Made by a program: the position numbers and the translations under genes
Assembly (NCBI GenBank): GCA_002320815.1
Contig: DCLA01000042.1
Span: 4,304 to 68,303 of the forward strand
Length of the DNA: 64,000 nt
DNA from: Myxococcales bacterium UBA1660
GTDB taxonomy: Bacteria > Myxococcota_A > Polyangia > Polyangiales > Houyiibacteriaceae
Direction of reading: 5' to 3'
Notes under the pieces: model-generated
What the model saw: the letters and a program-made list of their open reading frames with translations, nothing else
The model's database searches: none
Told to the model about the DNA's origin: nothing
Shown: positions 17,987 through 25,764 of the stretch, in pieces
How positions within the stretch are numbered: the first letter of the stretch is position 1
How the letters are laid out: each line of letters begins with the position of its first letter

Positions 17987-19005
17987 GTGGGGGTCCTCTC
18001 CCCGCGCGGGGGAACGATGCGTTCGGTGCCGTTGGGGGCCGACACCGGGCCCGAGTGGCGCGCCCGGTCCCGGGTCGCCCAGTAGATGCCGGCCACGCAG
18101 AGCGTGCAGATGCCCAGGCCGATGGGCAGCACGAACCAGGGGAGCTCGGCGTCGGCCTCCACGCCAGCGACCTGGCTGGCCAGGAGGGCGGTGGCGTTAT
18201 TGGCGGCGTGGGTGACGATGGTCACCCAGAGACTCCCGGTGCGCGCGGCGAGCCAGGCCAGGAACAAGCCCAGAGGCAGCACGCCGGCCACGTGGTGGGG
18301 GTCCATGTGGAAGAAGGAGAACCCCACGGCGGAGACCAGGATGGCCTTCCAGCTCACGTTGCCCATCGAGCGCTGGATCAGACCGCGGAAGAAGATCTCC
18401 TCGGTGAAGCCCGGCACCAGCGCGATGAAGGGGAAGAGCGCCCAGAACGAGTAGTTGTGGGTGAGGGCCTCGATGCTGTCCAAGGCGCCGAAGGACCAGT
18501 CGGGGAAGACGGCCTTCATCGTGCGCACCAGGAGGTCCGAGACCGGGCCCAGGCTCAGGATGCCGATGGGGCCGAGCACGAAGGTCAGCGGGTGGGCGCC
18601 TCGAAACCCGAGGCCCTCGCGGAACGACGTCTTCGAGAACGCCGCCGCGAGCATCGGACCGCCGACCAGACCCAGCCCCAGGAGCAACACGCTCCCGGCG
18701 ACGAAGGGCAGGGTCATCACGATCTCCATGACCCGCTCTTGGGCGGTCGCGGGGTCGCTCACCCCCTCGCCGGCGATCATGACCGCCGGGATCAGCGCCA
18801 GCGCCAAGTTGGCGCCGAGGGCGACCACGATGCCGCCCAGCACGCCGACCACCGCTGCGAGCGGGGGGATCCGCGCCCGCTTCCAGCCCTTCGGCGGTTC
18901 GGGCGGCGCGCCCTCGGGCTCGAGCCGGGGCGCCGCGGGGGGCGCGGCCGCGGGGACGGCGGGGTCGGCGAGGTCTCGAGGGTCGTCGGGGGGCGGAGCG
19001 ATCAC
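17983..19005 (-). CDS. CPBP/CAAX family intramembrane metalloprotease
   Basis: A 340-residue polytopic inner-membrane protein. GTG 19005 has GAGG upstream; a nearby ATG is out of frame. After a Pro/Ala/Glu-rich cytoplasmic N-terminus (residues 1-45) there are about seven hydrophobic segments. The catalytic motifs are present: EEIFFRGL, FSFFHMDP and the HAANN histidine/asparagine pair. Family members cleave prenylated or other membrane substrates or act in bacteriocin immunity; the substrate here is unknown. First gene of a coupled operon with two methyltransferases. Confidence 0.88.
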   Translation of the reverse strand: MIAPPPDDPRDLADPAVPAAAPPAAPRLEPEGAPPEPPKGWKRARIPPLAAVVGVLGGIVVALGANLALALIPAVMIAGEGVSDPATAQERVMEIVMTLPFVAGSVLLLGLGLVGGPMLAAAFSKTSFREGLGFRGAHPLTFVLGPIGILSLGPVSDLLVRTMKAVFPDWSFGALDSIEALTHNYSFWALFPFIALVPGFTEEIFFRGLIQRSMGNVSWKAILVSAVGFSFFHMDPHHVAGVLPLGLFLAWLAARTGSLWVTIVTHAANNATALLASQVAGVEADAELPWFVLPIGLGICTLCVAGIYWATRDRARHSGPVSAPNGTERIVPPRGERTPT

Positions 19006-19112
19006 GGAAGGTGCCTCATAGTACCGGCGGTCGCTCCGGCCAACGTCCCGCCCGGGAAAACCGTTCCCCGGCCGGGGGCCCCGCGGCAGCGAAGAGGGGC
19101 GACGGAATAGAT

Positions 19113-19146
19113 GAGAGGAGCCGTCCCGGCGGGGACGACTCCTCTC
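19113..19146 (-). terminator. Hairpin terminator after the small basic-protein gene
   Basis: GAGAGGAG (19113-19120) is perfectly complementary to CTCCTCTC (19139-19146), with an inner GTCCC/GGGAC stem. It lies 20 bases past the stop at 19166 on the minus strand. Confidence 0.7.
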
Positions 19147-19165
19147 GAGGGGCCTCGAAGACCGG

Positions 19166-19348
19166 TCAGGTGATCTTCTTGACGCCGCGCTTGACGGTCT
19201 TGGCCGTCTTCTTCACGGCGCCACCAGCGACACCGGCTGCGCCCTTGACGGCGCCTTCCGCCGCTCCGGCGGTTCCGCTCACGACGCTTTCGGCAGCGTC
19301 GGTGGTCTTGCGGACGGCTCGCTTGGTCTTGTTGGTAACCTTACTCAT
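19166..19348 (-). CDS. Small Lys/Ala-rich basic protein
   Basis: A 60-residue protein with a clear AGGAG ribosome site before ATG 19348; the longer open frame upstream is not needed. The sequence is a Lys/Arg-rich head (MSKVTNKTKRAVRKTTDAAE), an Ala/Gly/Val amphipathic middle and a Lys-rich end (KKTAKTVKRGVKKIT), with no cysteine or catalytic motif. Such composition is seen in histone-H1-like, LEA-like or membrane-surface stress proteins; which applies is unknown. A sigma54-like promoter and a terminator bracket it, so it is a stand-alone, possibly strongly expressed gene. Confidence 0.8.
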   Translation of the reverse strand: MSKVTNKTKRAVRKTTDAAESVVSGTAGAAEGAVKGAAGVAGGAVKKTAKTVKRGVKKIT

Positions 19349-19394
19349 CGGTGTCTCCTGGTGTCTGTCGTCTTGGGGTGTGTCCCAATATGGT

Positions 19395-19410
19395 TGCAGC
19401 CCCCGTGCCA
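19395..19410 (-). promoter_or_regulatory. Sigma54-type promoter for the small basic protein
   Basis: On the minus strand the sequence reads TGGCACGGGGGCTGCA: GG-N10-GC with a perfect -24 TGGCACG and a -12 CTGCA (consensus TTGCA). The predicted start point is near 19384, leaving a leader of about 36 bases. Confidence 0.6.
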
Positions 19411-19580
19411 GCCTTCGCCCCCGGAGAAGGGGACATCTTTCGTGGCAAAGCGCGCCGCCCGTGGCGACGCGCGCCCACGGCCCATGGGATTGCGCTCGAC
19501 CTGCCGACCCGACCCTCGACCCGTCGCCGAGCCAGGCGGAACCAGCGCACGCGCCGCGCGGCCTGTGATAGAAGAGCCAG

Positions 19581-20255
19581 GTGCGCGCCCCCCGCGGCAT
19601 GTCGGCTCTCCTGGCCCTCGCGTCCTGCGTCGTCGTCTCCGCGGCGACGGTGGGTCACGCGCAGGATGCGTTCGTCGAAGAGCCGGACGCGACCCGCCTC
19701 GACGTGGAGCGACTCCCGCCCGAGGCCATCGAGCTCAGCCGAGACCTCTACGCCCATGGCGTGTACCTCGAGGCCCACCTGGGCGCGCGGGGTTTCATCG
19801 GCGGTGTCGGCGACTACGCCAAGGCCGGCCCGGTGGTGCAGATCGCCGCCGGCTACGAGCTGGCCTCCTGGCTCTGGCTGGGCGCCGCGATGGAGCTCTC
19901 CATGCACGGGACCGACGCGGCCCCGCCGCCCAGCCCGACCGTCTTCGACGTCCTCGACTTCCTGGCCCAGGTCCGTTTCCAGTTGAACGCCTCGGCGCGC
20001 TTCGCCCTCTGGCTCGGCGGCGAGGTGGGCATCGGCTTCTCCACCACCGACGTCCTCGACACCTACGGCGTGGACCAGGCCGACGAGATCGGCCTGCTCT
20101 ACGGCGGCAGCCTCGGCCTCGACTGGCACCTGCGCAACCGGCACCACTCGATCGGTCTCCAGGGCGGCGCCCGGGTCCACTCGAACCTCGAGGGCCCCAC
20201 CGGCGAGCTGGCGCTCGCCGTCCACGGGGCGCTCTACCTCCGCTACGTCTTCTGA
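19581..20255 (+). CDS. Outer-membrane beta-barrel-like protein
   Basis: A 224-residue exported protein. GTG 19581 (ATG 19599 possible) leads into a signal peptide cleaved near GHAQ-DAF. From about residue 55 short amphipathic strands alternate (VYLEAHLGARGFIGGVGDY, VQIAAGYELASWLWLGAAM, ARFALWLGGEVGIGF). The protein ends in LYLRYVF, the terminal phenylalanine typical of BAM-inserted barrels. No specific family is recognised. It is divergent from the small basic-protein gene and convergent with the next gene. Confidence 0.75.
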   Translation: MRAPRGMSALLALASCVVVSAATVGHAQDAFVEEPDATRLDVERLPPEAIELSRDLYAHGVYLEAHLGARGFIGGVGDYAKAGPVVQIAAGYELASWLWLGAAMELSMHGTDAAPPPSPTVFDVLDFLAQVRFQLNASARFALWLGGEVGIGFSTTDVLDTYGVDQADEIGLLYGGSLGLDWHLRNRHHSIGLQGGARVHSNLEGPTGELALAVHGALYLRYVF

Positions 20256-20304
20256 GCCGCGCGGTAAGCGGACGCCCACCCGAGCGCCCGCACCGAGCGC
20301 GTGC

Positions 20305-20691
20305 TCAGTGCGACTGGACTTCGATGTCGCCCAGCTCGATGGAGGGCGGCGGCTCGGCGGGCGCGGGCTCGTCGTCGCCCAGGACCATCATGCCCACCGC
20401 GATGCCGGCCACGGCCATGAGCAGCGCGACCACGACCGCGATGACGACGGTCCGCTTCGACTGGCGCGGAGGCACCGTCGCGGGCGCCGCCCCTGGGGCC
20501 GGGATGGACCCCCCGGGCGGCAGCGGCGGCGGCAACGAGGGACCCGCGGGCTCCGCGTCCGCCTCGTCGGCGAGCTGGTAGCCACCCTCGGACGCGTCGA
20601 GGTACCCCTCGACGAGCTCTTCGGGCAGTGCATCCAGCTGCATCGTCCGGCCGGGCACGACTTTGCCCATCTTCTCATGATCGCTCGACAC
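20305..20691 (-). CDS. Small single-pass membrane protein
   Basis: About 128 residues from GTG 20691, preceded by GGAGGCGG (ATG 20670 is an alternative). The cytoplasmic head contains MQLDALPEELVEGYLDASEG; then comes a Pro-rich linker (PPPLPPGG), one membrane helix (TVVIAVVVALLMAVAGIAVG) and a short acidic/proline tail. Nothing identifies a function. It is divergent from a lipoprotein gene across a region holding a perfect 9-bp inverted repeat. Confidence 0.65.
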   Translation of the reverse strand: MSSDHEKMGKVVPGRTMQLDALPEELVEGYLDASEGGYQLADEADAEPAGPSLPPPLPPGGSIPAPGAAPATVPPRQSKRTVVIAVVVALLMAVAGIAVGMMVLGDDEPAPAEPPPSIELGDIEVQSH

Positions 20692-20750
20692 GTTCCGCCT
20701 CCGACTCCGTTGTAGCAGGACCGCTGCCGTCTGGTCGAACATACGCCCAT

Positions 20751-20775
20751 CCATGCAGGAACCTCCCCTGCATGG
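20751..20775. promoter_or_regulatory. Perfect inverted repeat in a divergent promoter (operator candidate)
   Basis: CCATGCAGG (20751-20759) and CCTGCATGG (20767-20775) are perfect reverse complements separated by 7 bases. They lie between the divergent starts at 20691 and 20814, as expected for a dimeric repressor or activator. Confidence 0.5.
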
Positions 20776-20813
20776 GGCAGCCAGGGCCCTTCGGCTTTGC
20801 TACCCTGGCCGCC

Positions 20814-21641
20814 ATGGCCCGGTCCGAGGTGTGGTGGCGCTCCGCCTTGGCGGCGCGCGTGGCGACGGCGGCGGTGCTCCTCGGGGGCTGCGCGGATCAC
20901 GACTACGTCGGCGAGGACCCGCTCTACCAATTCGCCATCACCGAGAGCACGCCCGCCTTCTTCGTCGGGGAAGACGAGTCGTTCTTCCTGGTCGAGGAGC
21001 GCATCGAACTCACCCTCGAGCCGCCGACCGACGCCGACATGGCCTCCCTGAACGCCGAGGCGCCGGCGCCGTTCCCCCGCCGCCCGTGGGCGGAGCAGGG
21101 CGACTACGCCCTCGAGATCGACTGGGCGCTCATCAACCTCGACGACCAGGCCCACCGGGTCCTGGTCCGCTTCAACGGCATCAACGAGTTCAACGAGTAC
21201 GTCCCCGGCGTGAGTGAAGGCGAGGAGGAGATCCTCCCCGACCTCTCCCAGTGGGAGCGCACCATCGAGCTCGGGCCCTTCGAGCGGCGGAGCGGCACCG
21301 TCCGCGAGGCGGAACTCGAGGAGGTCGCCGTGGACTTGGCCACGGTGGTCAACGGCGCGCCCAACGCCAACCAGATCGTCCACCCCGACAACCACTCCTC
21401 GTCGGACGTGCGCTCCCAGCTCTACATCCCCGCGGTCATCCCGGCCCTGGTCGGGGTCCGCGCCGGGCTCGGCGTGATGGGCGAGGGCGTCGAAGGCCCG
21501 GAGGGCGCCGGCGCGGGCGCCAACGTCGTCATGGAGCTCACCATCCGGGTCCGGGACGAGGACGACAAGATCACCGATCCCGAGGACGCCTGGATGCTCC
21601 CGGTCCCCGTCCCCTTCATGCCCCCGCCCGCCGAGCTCTGA
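20814..21641 (+). CDS. Lipoprotein of unknown function
   Basis: A 275-residue protein from ATG 20814. The signal peptide has the lipobox LLGGC (cysteine near residue 25). The mature part is a soluble, acidic protein (DYVGEDPLYQFAITE, ALEIDWALINLDDQAHRVLV) rich in beta strands and without recognisable catalytic residues, ending in a Pro-rich tail. Probably outer-membrane anchored. It has its own upstream region with an operator-like inverted repeat. Confidence 0.75.
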   Translation: MARSEVWWRSALAARVATAAVLLGGCADHDYVGEDPLYQFAITESTPAFFVGEDESFFLVEERIELTLEPPTDADMASLNAEAPAPFPRRPWAEQGDYALEIDWALINLDDQAHRVLVRFNGINEFNEYVPGVSEGEEEILPDLSQWERTIELGPFERRSGTVREAELEEVAVDLATVVNGAPNANQIVHPDNHSSSDVRSQLYIPAVIPALVGVRAGLGVMGEGVEGPEGAGAGANVVMELTIRVRDEDDKITDPEDAWMLPVPVPFMPPPAEL

Positions 21642-21741
21642 GCCCCGACTGAATCGACGCCCCCCGCTTTTCGTCGCCATCCGTGGCGCTTCGCTCTATG
21701 AAGGGCCGCAGGGCCGCCGAGCGGCCACCACAGGAGCCCCC

Positions 21742-22509
21742 ATGCGCACCCACCTTCGCTTCCTCGCCCTCTTCGCCGTCCTCGGCGCCGCTTCGTTCGC
21801 TTCCGCCCAGGACGCGCCGCCGGACCAGGTCTTCGTCGATGCCGAGGGTGAGGAGGGCTACGTGGAAGAGGAGTACGTCGAGGACGGCTCCTACACCCAG
21901 GACCAGTACGCGCAGCCCGCCTACCAGGACCCGACCTACCAGGGCGAGGTCACCGGCGAGCCCTACCAGCAGCAGGAGCCGGAGCGCCTCGGGCGGCAGG
22001 TGAGCATCGCCCTCGACGTGCCCCTCTTCCTGACCAACACCCAGGACGTCGGGGCCGGTATCGGCGCCCACCTCCGCTTCGGCTGGGAGTTCGGGATGCT
22101 GGTGCCCCAGGTGAAGCTCGGCGTGGCCACCAACTTCCTGGAGAACGACACCATCGGCGGCGCCGGCGAGCGCATCGGCGCCGATAACATCAACTCGCTC
22201 TGGGCCACCTTGGGCGTGCGGCTACAGCTCCTGAACCGGACCCGCTTCGTGCCGGTCCTCGACGCCGGCCTCCGGCTGCAGTTCTGGAGCTACCCCTACA
22301 TCGGCGGCGCCTACGCGGACGACTACGTCTTCGAGCCCGGCATCAGCGTGAGCGCCGGCCTGGCCATCGAGCTCACCGCCCGCGTCGGGCTGGAGATCGG
22401 CGTGGACGCCAACGCCATCTTCCCCACCTCGGACACCTTCCTCGGCTACCCCTCCGACGGCACCCAGTTCTTCCTGACCCCGCACATCGGCGGCACCGTC
22501 TACTTCTGA
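21742..22509 (+). CDS. Outer-membrane beta-barrel-like protein with acidic Tyr/Gln-rich N-terminus
   Basis: A 255-residue exported protein. The signal peptide MRTHLRFLALFAVLGAASFA is cleaved near ASAQ. Residues 20-80 are acidic and Tyr/Gln-rich (EEEYVEDGSYTQDQYAQPAY), then from about residue 85 alternating strands appear (VSIALDVPLFLTN, GIGAHLRFGWEFGMLVPQVK). The C-terminus ends GGTVYF, a terminal phenylalanine as in barrels. No named family recognised. Monocistronic by spacing, convergent with rsgA. Confidence 0.75.
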   Translation: MRTHLRFLALFAVLGAASFASAQDAPPDQVFVDAEGEEGYVEEEYVEDGSYTQDQYAQPAYQDPTYQGEVTGEPYQQQEPERLGRQVSIALDVPLFLTNTQDVGAGIGAHLRFGWEFGMLVPQVKLGVATNFLENDTIGGAGERIGADNINSLWATLGVRLQLLNRTRFVPVLDAGLRLQFWSYPYIGGAYADDYVFEPGISVSAGLAIELTARVGLEIGVDANAIFPTSDTFLGYPSDGTQFFLTPHIGGTVYF

Positions 22510-22516
22510 GCCGAGC

Positions 22517-22533
22517 GCCCGGCCAAAGGCCGC
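22517..22533. terminator. Short GC hairpin between convergent genes
   Basis: CGGCC-AAA-GGCCG (22520-22532) lies between the stops at 22509 and 22541. It is short and has no T-tract. Confidence 0.35.
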
Positions 22534-22540
22534 GGCCTCG

Positions 22541-23440
22541 TCATTCCGGGTCGAGGAGGCGGAGGTAGCTCTCGTAGCGCTCCGCCTGGATCACGTCGCC
22601 CACCGCGGCGCGGACGGCGCAGCGGGGCTCGGTGCGGTGGACGCAGTTGCGGAAGCCGCACTCGCCGAGGAAGGGGCGCATCTCCGGGAAGCACTGGTCG
22701 AGCTCGCCGCGGGGGATCTGCCAGAGGCCTAGCTCGCGGATGCCCGGCGTGTCCGCCAGGTAGCCGCCGGCGAAGGGGAAGAGGGTGGCCACGCGGGTGG
22801 TGTGGCGGCCCTTCGAGTGGTGGCTGCTGGTCTCGGCCACTTCGCGGTCCAGGGTGGGATCGAGCGCGTTGAGCAGGCTGCTCTTGCCCACGCCGGAGGG
22901 ACCCACGAAGGCCACCAGGTGACCGGCGACGGCGTGCCGGAGCGCGTCGATGCCGCGGCCGTCCTCGGTGCTGGTGGCGAAGACCGGGTAGCCCAGGTCG
23001 GCGTAGGTGGTGAGCGCGTCGCGGATGACCGGGTCCTCTTGGTCGACCTTGTTGATCACCACCAGCGGCTCCACCTCGTTGCGCTCGGCGACCACCAGGA
23101 AGCGGTCGAGCATGCGCGGATGGAAGGGGGGATCCCCGTGGGCGAAGACGATGGCCAGCTGCTGGAGGTTGGCGATGAGCACGTCCTCCCGGTGCCCGCC
23201 GCCGCGGGCCGGGTGGACCCGCGAGAAGCGCGTCTCCCGCGGCAGCACCTCTTCGACCTGGCCTTCGCCGTCGCCGGTCGGCGCGACCATGACCAGGTCC
23301 CCGAGGACCACCAGGTCCGTGCGCCGGTCCTTCTTCTTCAGGCGCCCCCGGACCTTGCAGGTCAGCCGCTCCGTGTCGGTCTGCACGTCCACGAAGCCCG
23401 ACGTCGTCCGCAGGACGCGGCCCTGCACCAGCTCGCTCAC
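22541..23440 (-). CDS. rsgA: Ribosome small-subunit-dependent GTPase RsgA
   Basis: A 299-residue circularly permuted GTPase that checks late 30S subunit maturation. GTG 23440 overlaps the upstream radical SAM stop as GTGA. Order: OB fold (about 1-75), G4 motif NKVD, then G1 GPSGVGKSS, a switch region with GRHTT, G3 DTPG, and a C-terminal zinc site CGFRNCVH ... CAV. This order (G4-G1-G3) is diagnostic. Its coupling to a radical SAM gene rather than to the usual psd or orn neighbours is unusual. Confidence 0.95.
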   Translation of the reverse strand: MSELVQGRVLRTTSGFVDVQTDTERLTCKVRGRLKKKDRRTDLVVLGDLVMVAPTGDGEGQVEEVLPRETRFSRVHPARGGGHREDVLIANLQQLAIVFAHGDPPFHPRMLDRFLVVAERNEVEPLVVINKVDQEDPVIRDALTTYADLGYPVFATSTEDGRGIDALRHAVAGHLVAFVGPSGVGKSSLLNALDPTLDREVAETSSHHSKGRHTTRVATLFPFAGGYLADTPGIRELGLWQIPRGELDQCFPEMRPFLGECGFRNCVHRTEPRCAVRAAVGDVIQAERYESYLRLLDPE

Positions 23441-24627
23441 GACTCGTCTCCCGGGAGCTGCTCGGCGAGCCGCTCCATGTTCAGCTCCCGCTCGGCGGTG
23501 CGGCGGGACTCCGAGCGCCGCCGGGCTTCGAAGCGCCGGAGGCCCTGGTCGGTGAGCTGCCCCACCACCGGCAGCGCCTTCGGGTCGCGGGTCGCGCGGG
23601 CCTCGTCCTTGGCGCGGGCCACCCGCGCGGCGTGGGCCTGGCGCCACTGGTCCATCGTGAGGCGCTCCCGCGCCGGGTCGCTGGGATCCGCCAGGATCGA
23701 GCGCACCACCGCGTCCCGGTCGACGAAGAGGGGCGCCAGCTCCGCCGGGTCGTAGCCGTTGCCGCGGTCGAAGAGCCCGCCGCAGATCTCGCGCACGGTG
23801 CAGCGATCACAGCCCTCGGCGTAGAGGTGACCCCACTCGGTCTGCCGCACGCCCTGCTTGGCGTCGAGGAAGTACACGATGCGCTCTTCGCCCTTCACGA
23901 TCTTGCGGGTCTCGGTGCTGGCCCACGCGAAGTCGGCCATGTAGCAGAGCGGGACCTTCTCCACGCGGAAAGTTCGCCCGGTCTTGTGCAGGTGGCGCAT
24001 CGCGCGGTGCAGCGAGACCTCGAAGTCGGCCAGCCGCGGGGTGAAGCGCGCCTGGTTCACCTCGGCCCGACCCATCGAGGGATCCAGGTTGTTCCACACG
24101 AAGTGCCGCAGCGCGGGGAAGCGCTCGGTGAGCACCTTCACGTTGCGGTCCAGGGTCGCCGCGTTGAGCCGGTTGATGACGCAGTTGATGTTCACCTCGA
24201 GGCCCACGGCGAGCGCGTTCTCGATCGCCGCGAAGGCCCGCTCGAGGGTCCCCTCGGTCCCCCGGAGCTCCGCCTCGACCTCGGGGTCCACCGAGTAGAC
24301 CGACACGTGCACGAGCTGGAGCCCCGCCTCGGCCATCGCGTCCGCGAAGCGCCGCTCGGCGAGCCGGTGCCCGTTGGTGATCATCCGGACGTGGAGCCCC
24401 CGGGAGCGCGCGTACGCGGTGACCTCGGGGAGCTGGGGGTGCAGCGTCGGCTCGCCACCGGTGAGGATGATCCCGAAGTAGTCGCGGTCGACGAAGTCGT
24501 CGACCAGGGCCTTCATGGACTCCAGCGTGTGGCTATAGGGCGTGGTCGGGTTCGAGCAGAACCCGCACACGTGGTTGCAGTGTCGGACGACCTGCAGATA
24601 GCCCAGATTGGCCACGGGCCGCAGCAT
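23437..24627 (-). CDS. Radical SAM protein with C-terminal cysteine cluster
   Basis: A 396-residue enzyme. The SAM-binding 4Fe-4S motif is CNHVCGFC near residue 16; GGEPTLHPQLPEV and MITNGHRL follow in a partial TIM barrel. A second group of cysteines (CYMADFAW, CDRCTVREIC) in the C-terminal third resembles a SPASM/twitch-type auxiliary cluster. The last ~70 residues are charged and helical. Substrate is unknown; no precursor peptide is apparent next to it. Translation is coupled to rsgA by GTGA, hinting at a ribosome- or translation-linked role, but that is inference. Confidence 0.88.
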   Translation of the reverse strand: MLRPVANLGYLQVVRHCNHVCGFCSNPTTPYSHTLESMKALVDDFVDRDYFGIILTGGEPTLHPQLPEVTAYARSRGLHVRMITNGHRLAERRFADAMAEAGLQLVHVSVYSVDPEVEAELRGTEGTLERAFAAIENALAVGLEVNINCVINRLNAATLDRNVKVLTERFPALRHFVWNNLDPSMGRAEVNQARFTPRLADFEVSLHRAMRHLHKTGRTFRVEKVPLCYMADFAWASTETRKIVKGEERIVYFLDAKQGVRQTEWGHLYAEGCDRCTVREICGGLFDRGNGYDPAELAPLFVDRDAVVRSILADPSDPARERLTMDQWRQAHAARVARAKDEARATRDPKALPVVGQLTDQGLRRFEARRRSESRRTAERELNMERLAEQLPGDES

Positions 24628-24636
24628 AGCCCGGGA

Positions 24637-24649
24637 GCCCCGATGGGGC
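24637..24649 (-). terminator. Short hairpin downstream of the Cys-rich lipoprotein gene
   Basis: GCCCC-GAT-GGGGC lies 16 bases past the minus-strand stop at 24665. It has no T-tract, so the terminator call is weak. Confidence 0.3.
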
Positions 24650-24664
24650 CCCGAAGAGTGGCGT

Positions 24665-25639
24665 TCAGTCGGTCGGGCCTTCGCAGACTTCGCTGGGCCG
24701 GGGTCCCTCGTCGGTCACGGGGAGCGAGAAGCCGAGGCGCCGACCCTCCGGACCGTTGACGGCGACCTGGTACACCGTCCCCGGCTCGAGCTCGGGGAGC
24801 ACGCACTCGTACTCCCGGCGCATGCAGACCGTGGGGCAGCCCTCGGCGCAGTCGCTCCGCTTCATGGTGGGCTCCACGGCGACGGTGGGCACGAGCGCGG
24901 TGGTGTCCACCCAGGCATGACAGACGCCGGGGGTGTCCCCGCAGGTCCCGCACTGGTCGACCACGGTGATCGTCTCGCGGGCGCCGGCGCGGGCGGTCTC
25001 GGGGTGACAGATCTCGCCCGCCCGGACGAGCTCCGAGATGCCGGTGGCTCGACACTCGTCGGGCTCCGCCGGGGTCCGGCAGATCTCGCCGGCCGCGGGG
25101 CTGCCCGCGGCCAGGGAGAACACGGGCCAGCGGTTCGAGCCGTCGTCCACCCACACCTGGTGGACGCCGGGCGCCAGCGCCGGCAGCGCGCAGGATCCCT
25201 CGATGTAGGGGAAGCAGCCATCGCAGAGGAGGTCGTCCGCGCAGATCGCCGTGTGCAGCACGACCTCGAGCCCCGTGGGTGCGTCGACGGTCTCGACGGA
25301 GCAGGAGACCCGCTCACCGCAGTAGCATCGGTCGGGCCCGCCGATGGACACCGGCAGCTCGAAGGGCACGTTGGCCGGCACCGCGCGGGTGCCGCAGCTC
25401 ACGTCGAAGGCCTCGGGGCCGCAGCCGGGCTCGACGGCGAAGTCCACCGGGGGCGGCGTGGAGTCGAGGTACACGGGGAGGTCCACCGGCCGCGGCGCCA
25501 TGTCCCGCGGCCCCATGTCCCGCGGCGGCGGCGCGTCGCCGATGTCGTCGGTGCTGGAGCCGTCGTCGTCGGAGCCGTGGAGTCCGAAGCAGCCGGTGGC
25601 GAGAAGGAGCGAGACGGAGAAGATCGTGGAACGCATCAT
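24665..25639 (-). CDS. Cys-rich lipoprotein
   Basis: A 324-residue protein. Start at the first of two adjacent ATG codons (25639); a longer open frame upstream lacks a signal. The signal peptide ends in lipobox LLLATGC. After an Asp/Pro-rich spacer the mature protein carries about 20 cysteines in short loops (CYCGERVSC, CDGCFPYIEGSC, CGTCGDTPGVC), so a disulfide-stabilised extracytoplasmic protein. The repeated pattern of PELEPGTVYQVAVNG / PALAPGVHQVWVDDG suggests two duplicated modules. Function unknown. Divergent from a DUF2330 gene. Confidence 0.78.
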   Translation of the reverse strand: MMRSTIFSVSLLLATGCFGLHGSDDDGSSTDDIGDAPPPRDMGPRDMAPRPVDLPVYLDSTPPPVDFAVEPGCGPEAFDVSCGTRAVPANVPFELPVSIGGPDRCYCGERVSCSVETVDAPTGLEVVLHTAICADDLLCDGCFPYIEGSCALPALAPGVHQVWVDDGSNRWPVFSLAAGSPAAGEICRTPAEPDECRATGISELVRAGEICHPETARAGARETITVVDQCGTCGDTPGVCHAWVDTTALVPTVAVEPTMKRSDCAEGCPTVCMRREYECVLPELEPGTVYQVAVNGPEGRRLGFSLPVTDEGPRPSEVCEGPTD

Positions 25640-25764
25640 TGGCACGGTTCGGCACGGGAAGAGCGCCGCGGCTCGGTGACTCGCACGTCGCGTGCCACCC
25701 GGGACCCAAGGTCCGACCGGCCGCGTGGTACTCATGGGGCCCCACCGGGGTGAGGAGGGTTTCC

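Noticed and set aside
25651..25666. CGGCACGGGAAGAGCG, GG-N10-GC upstream of the second DUF2330 gene
   Set aside because: The -12 half (GAGCG) is poor and the leader would be nearly 90 bases; kept out as a chance match.
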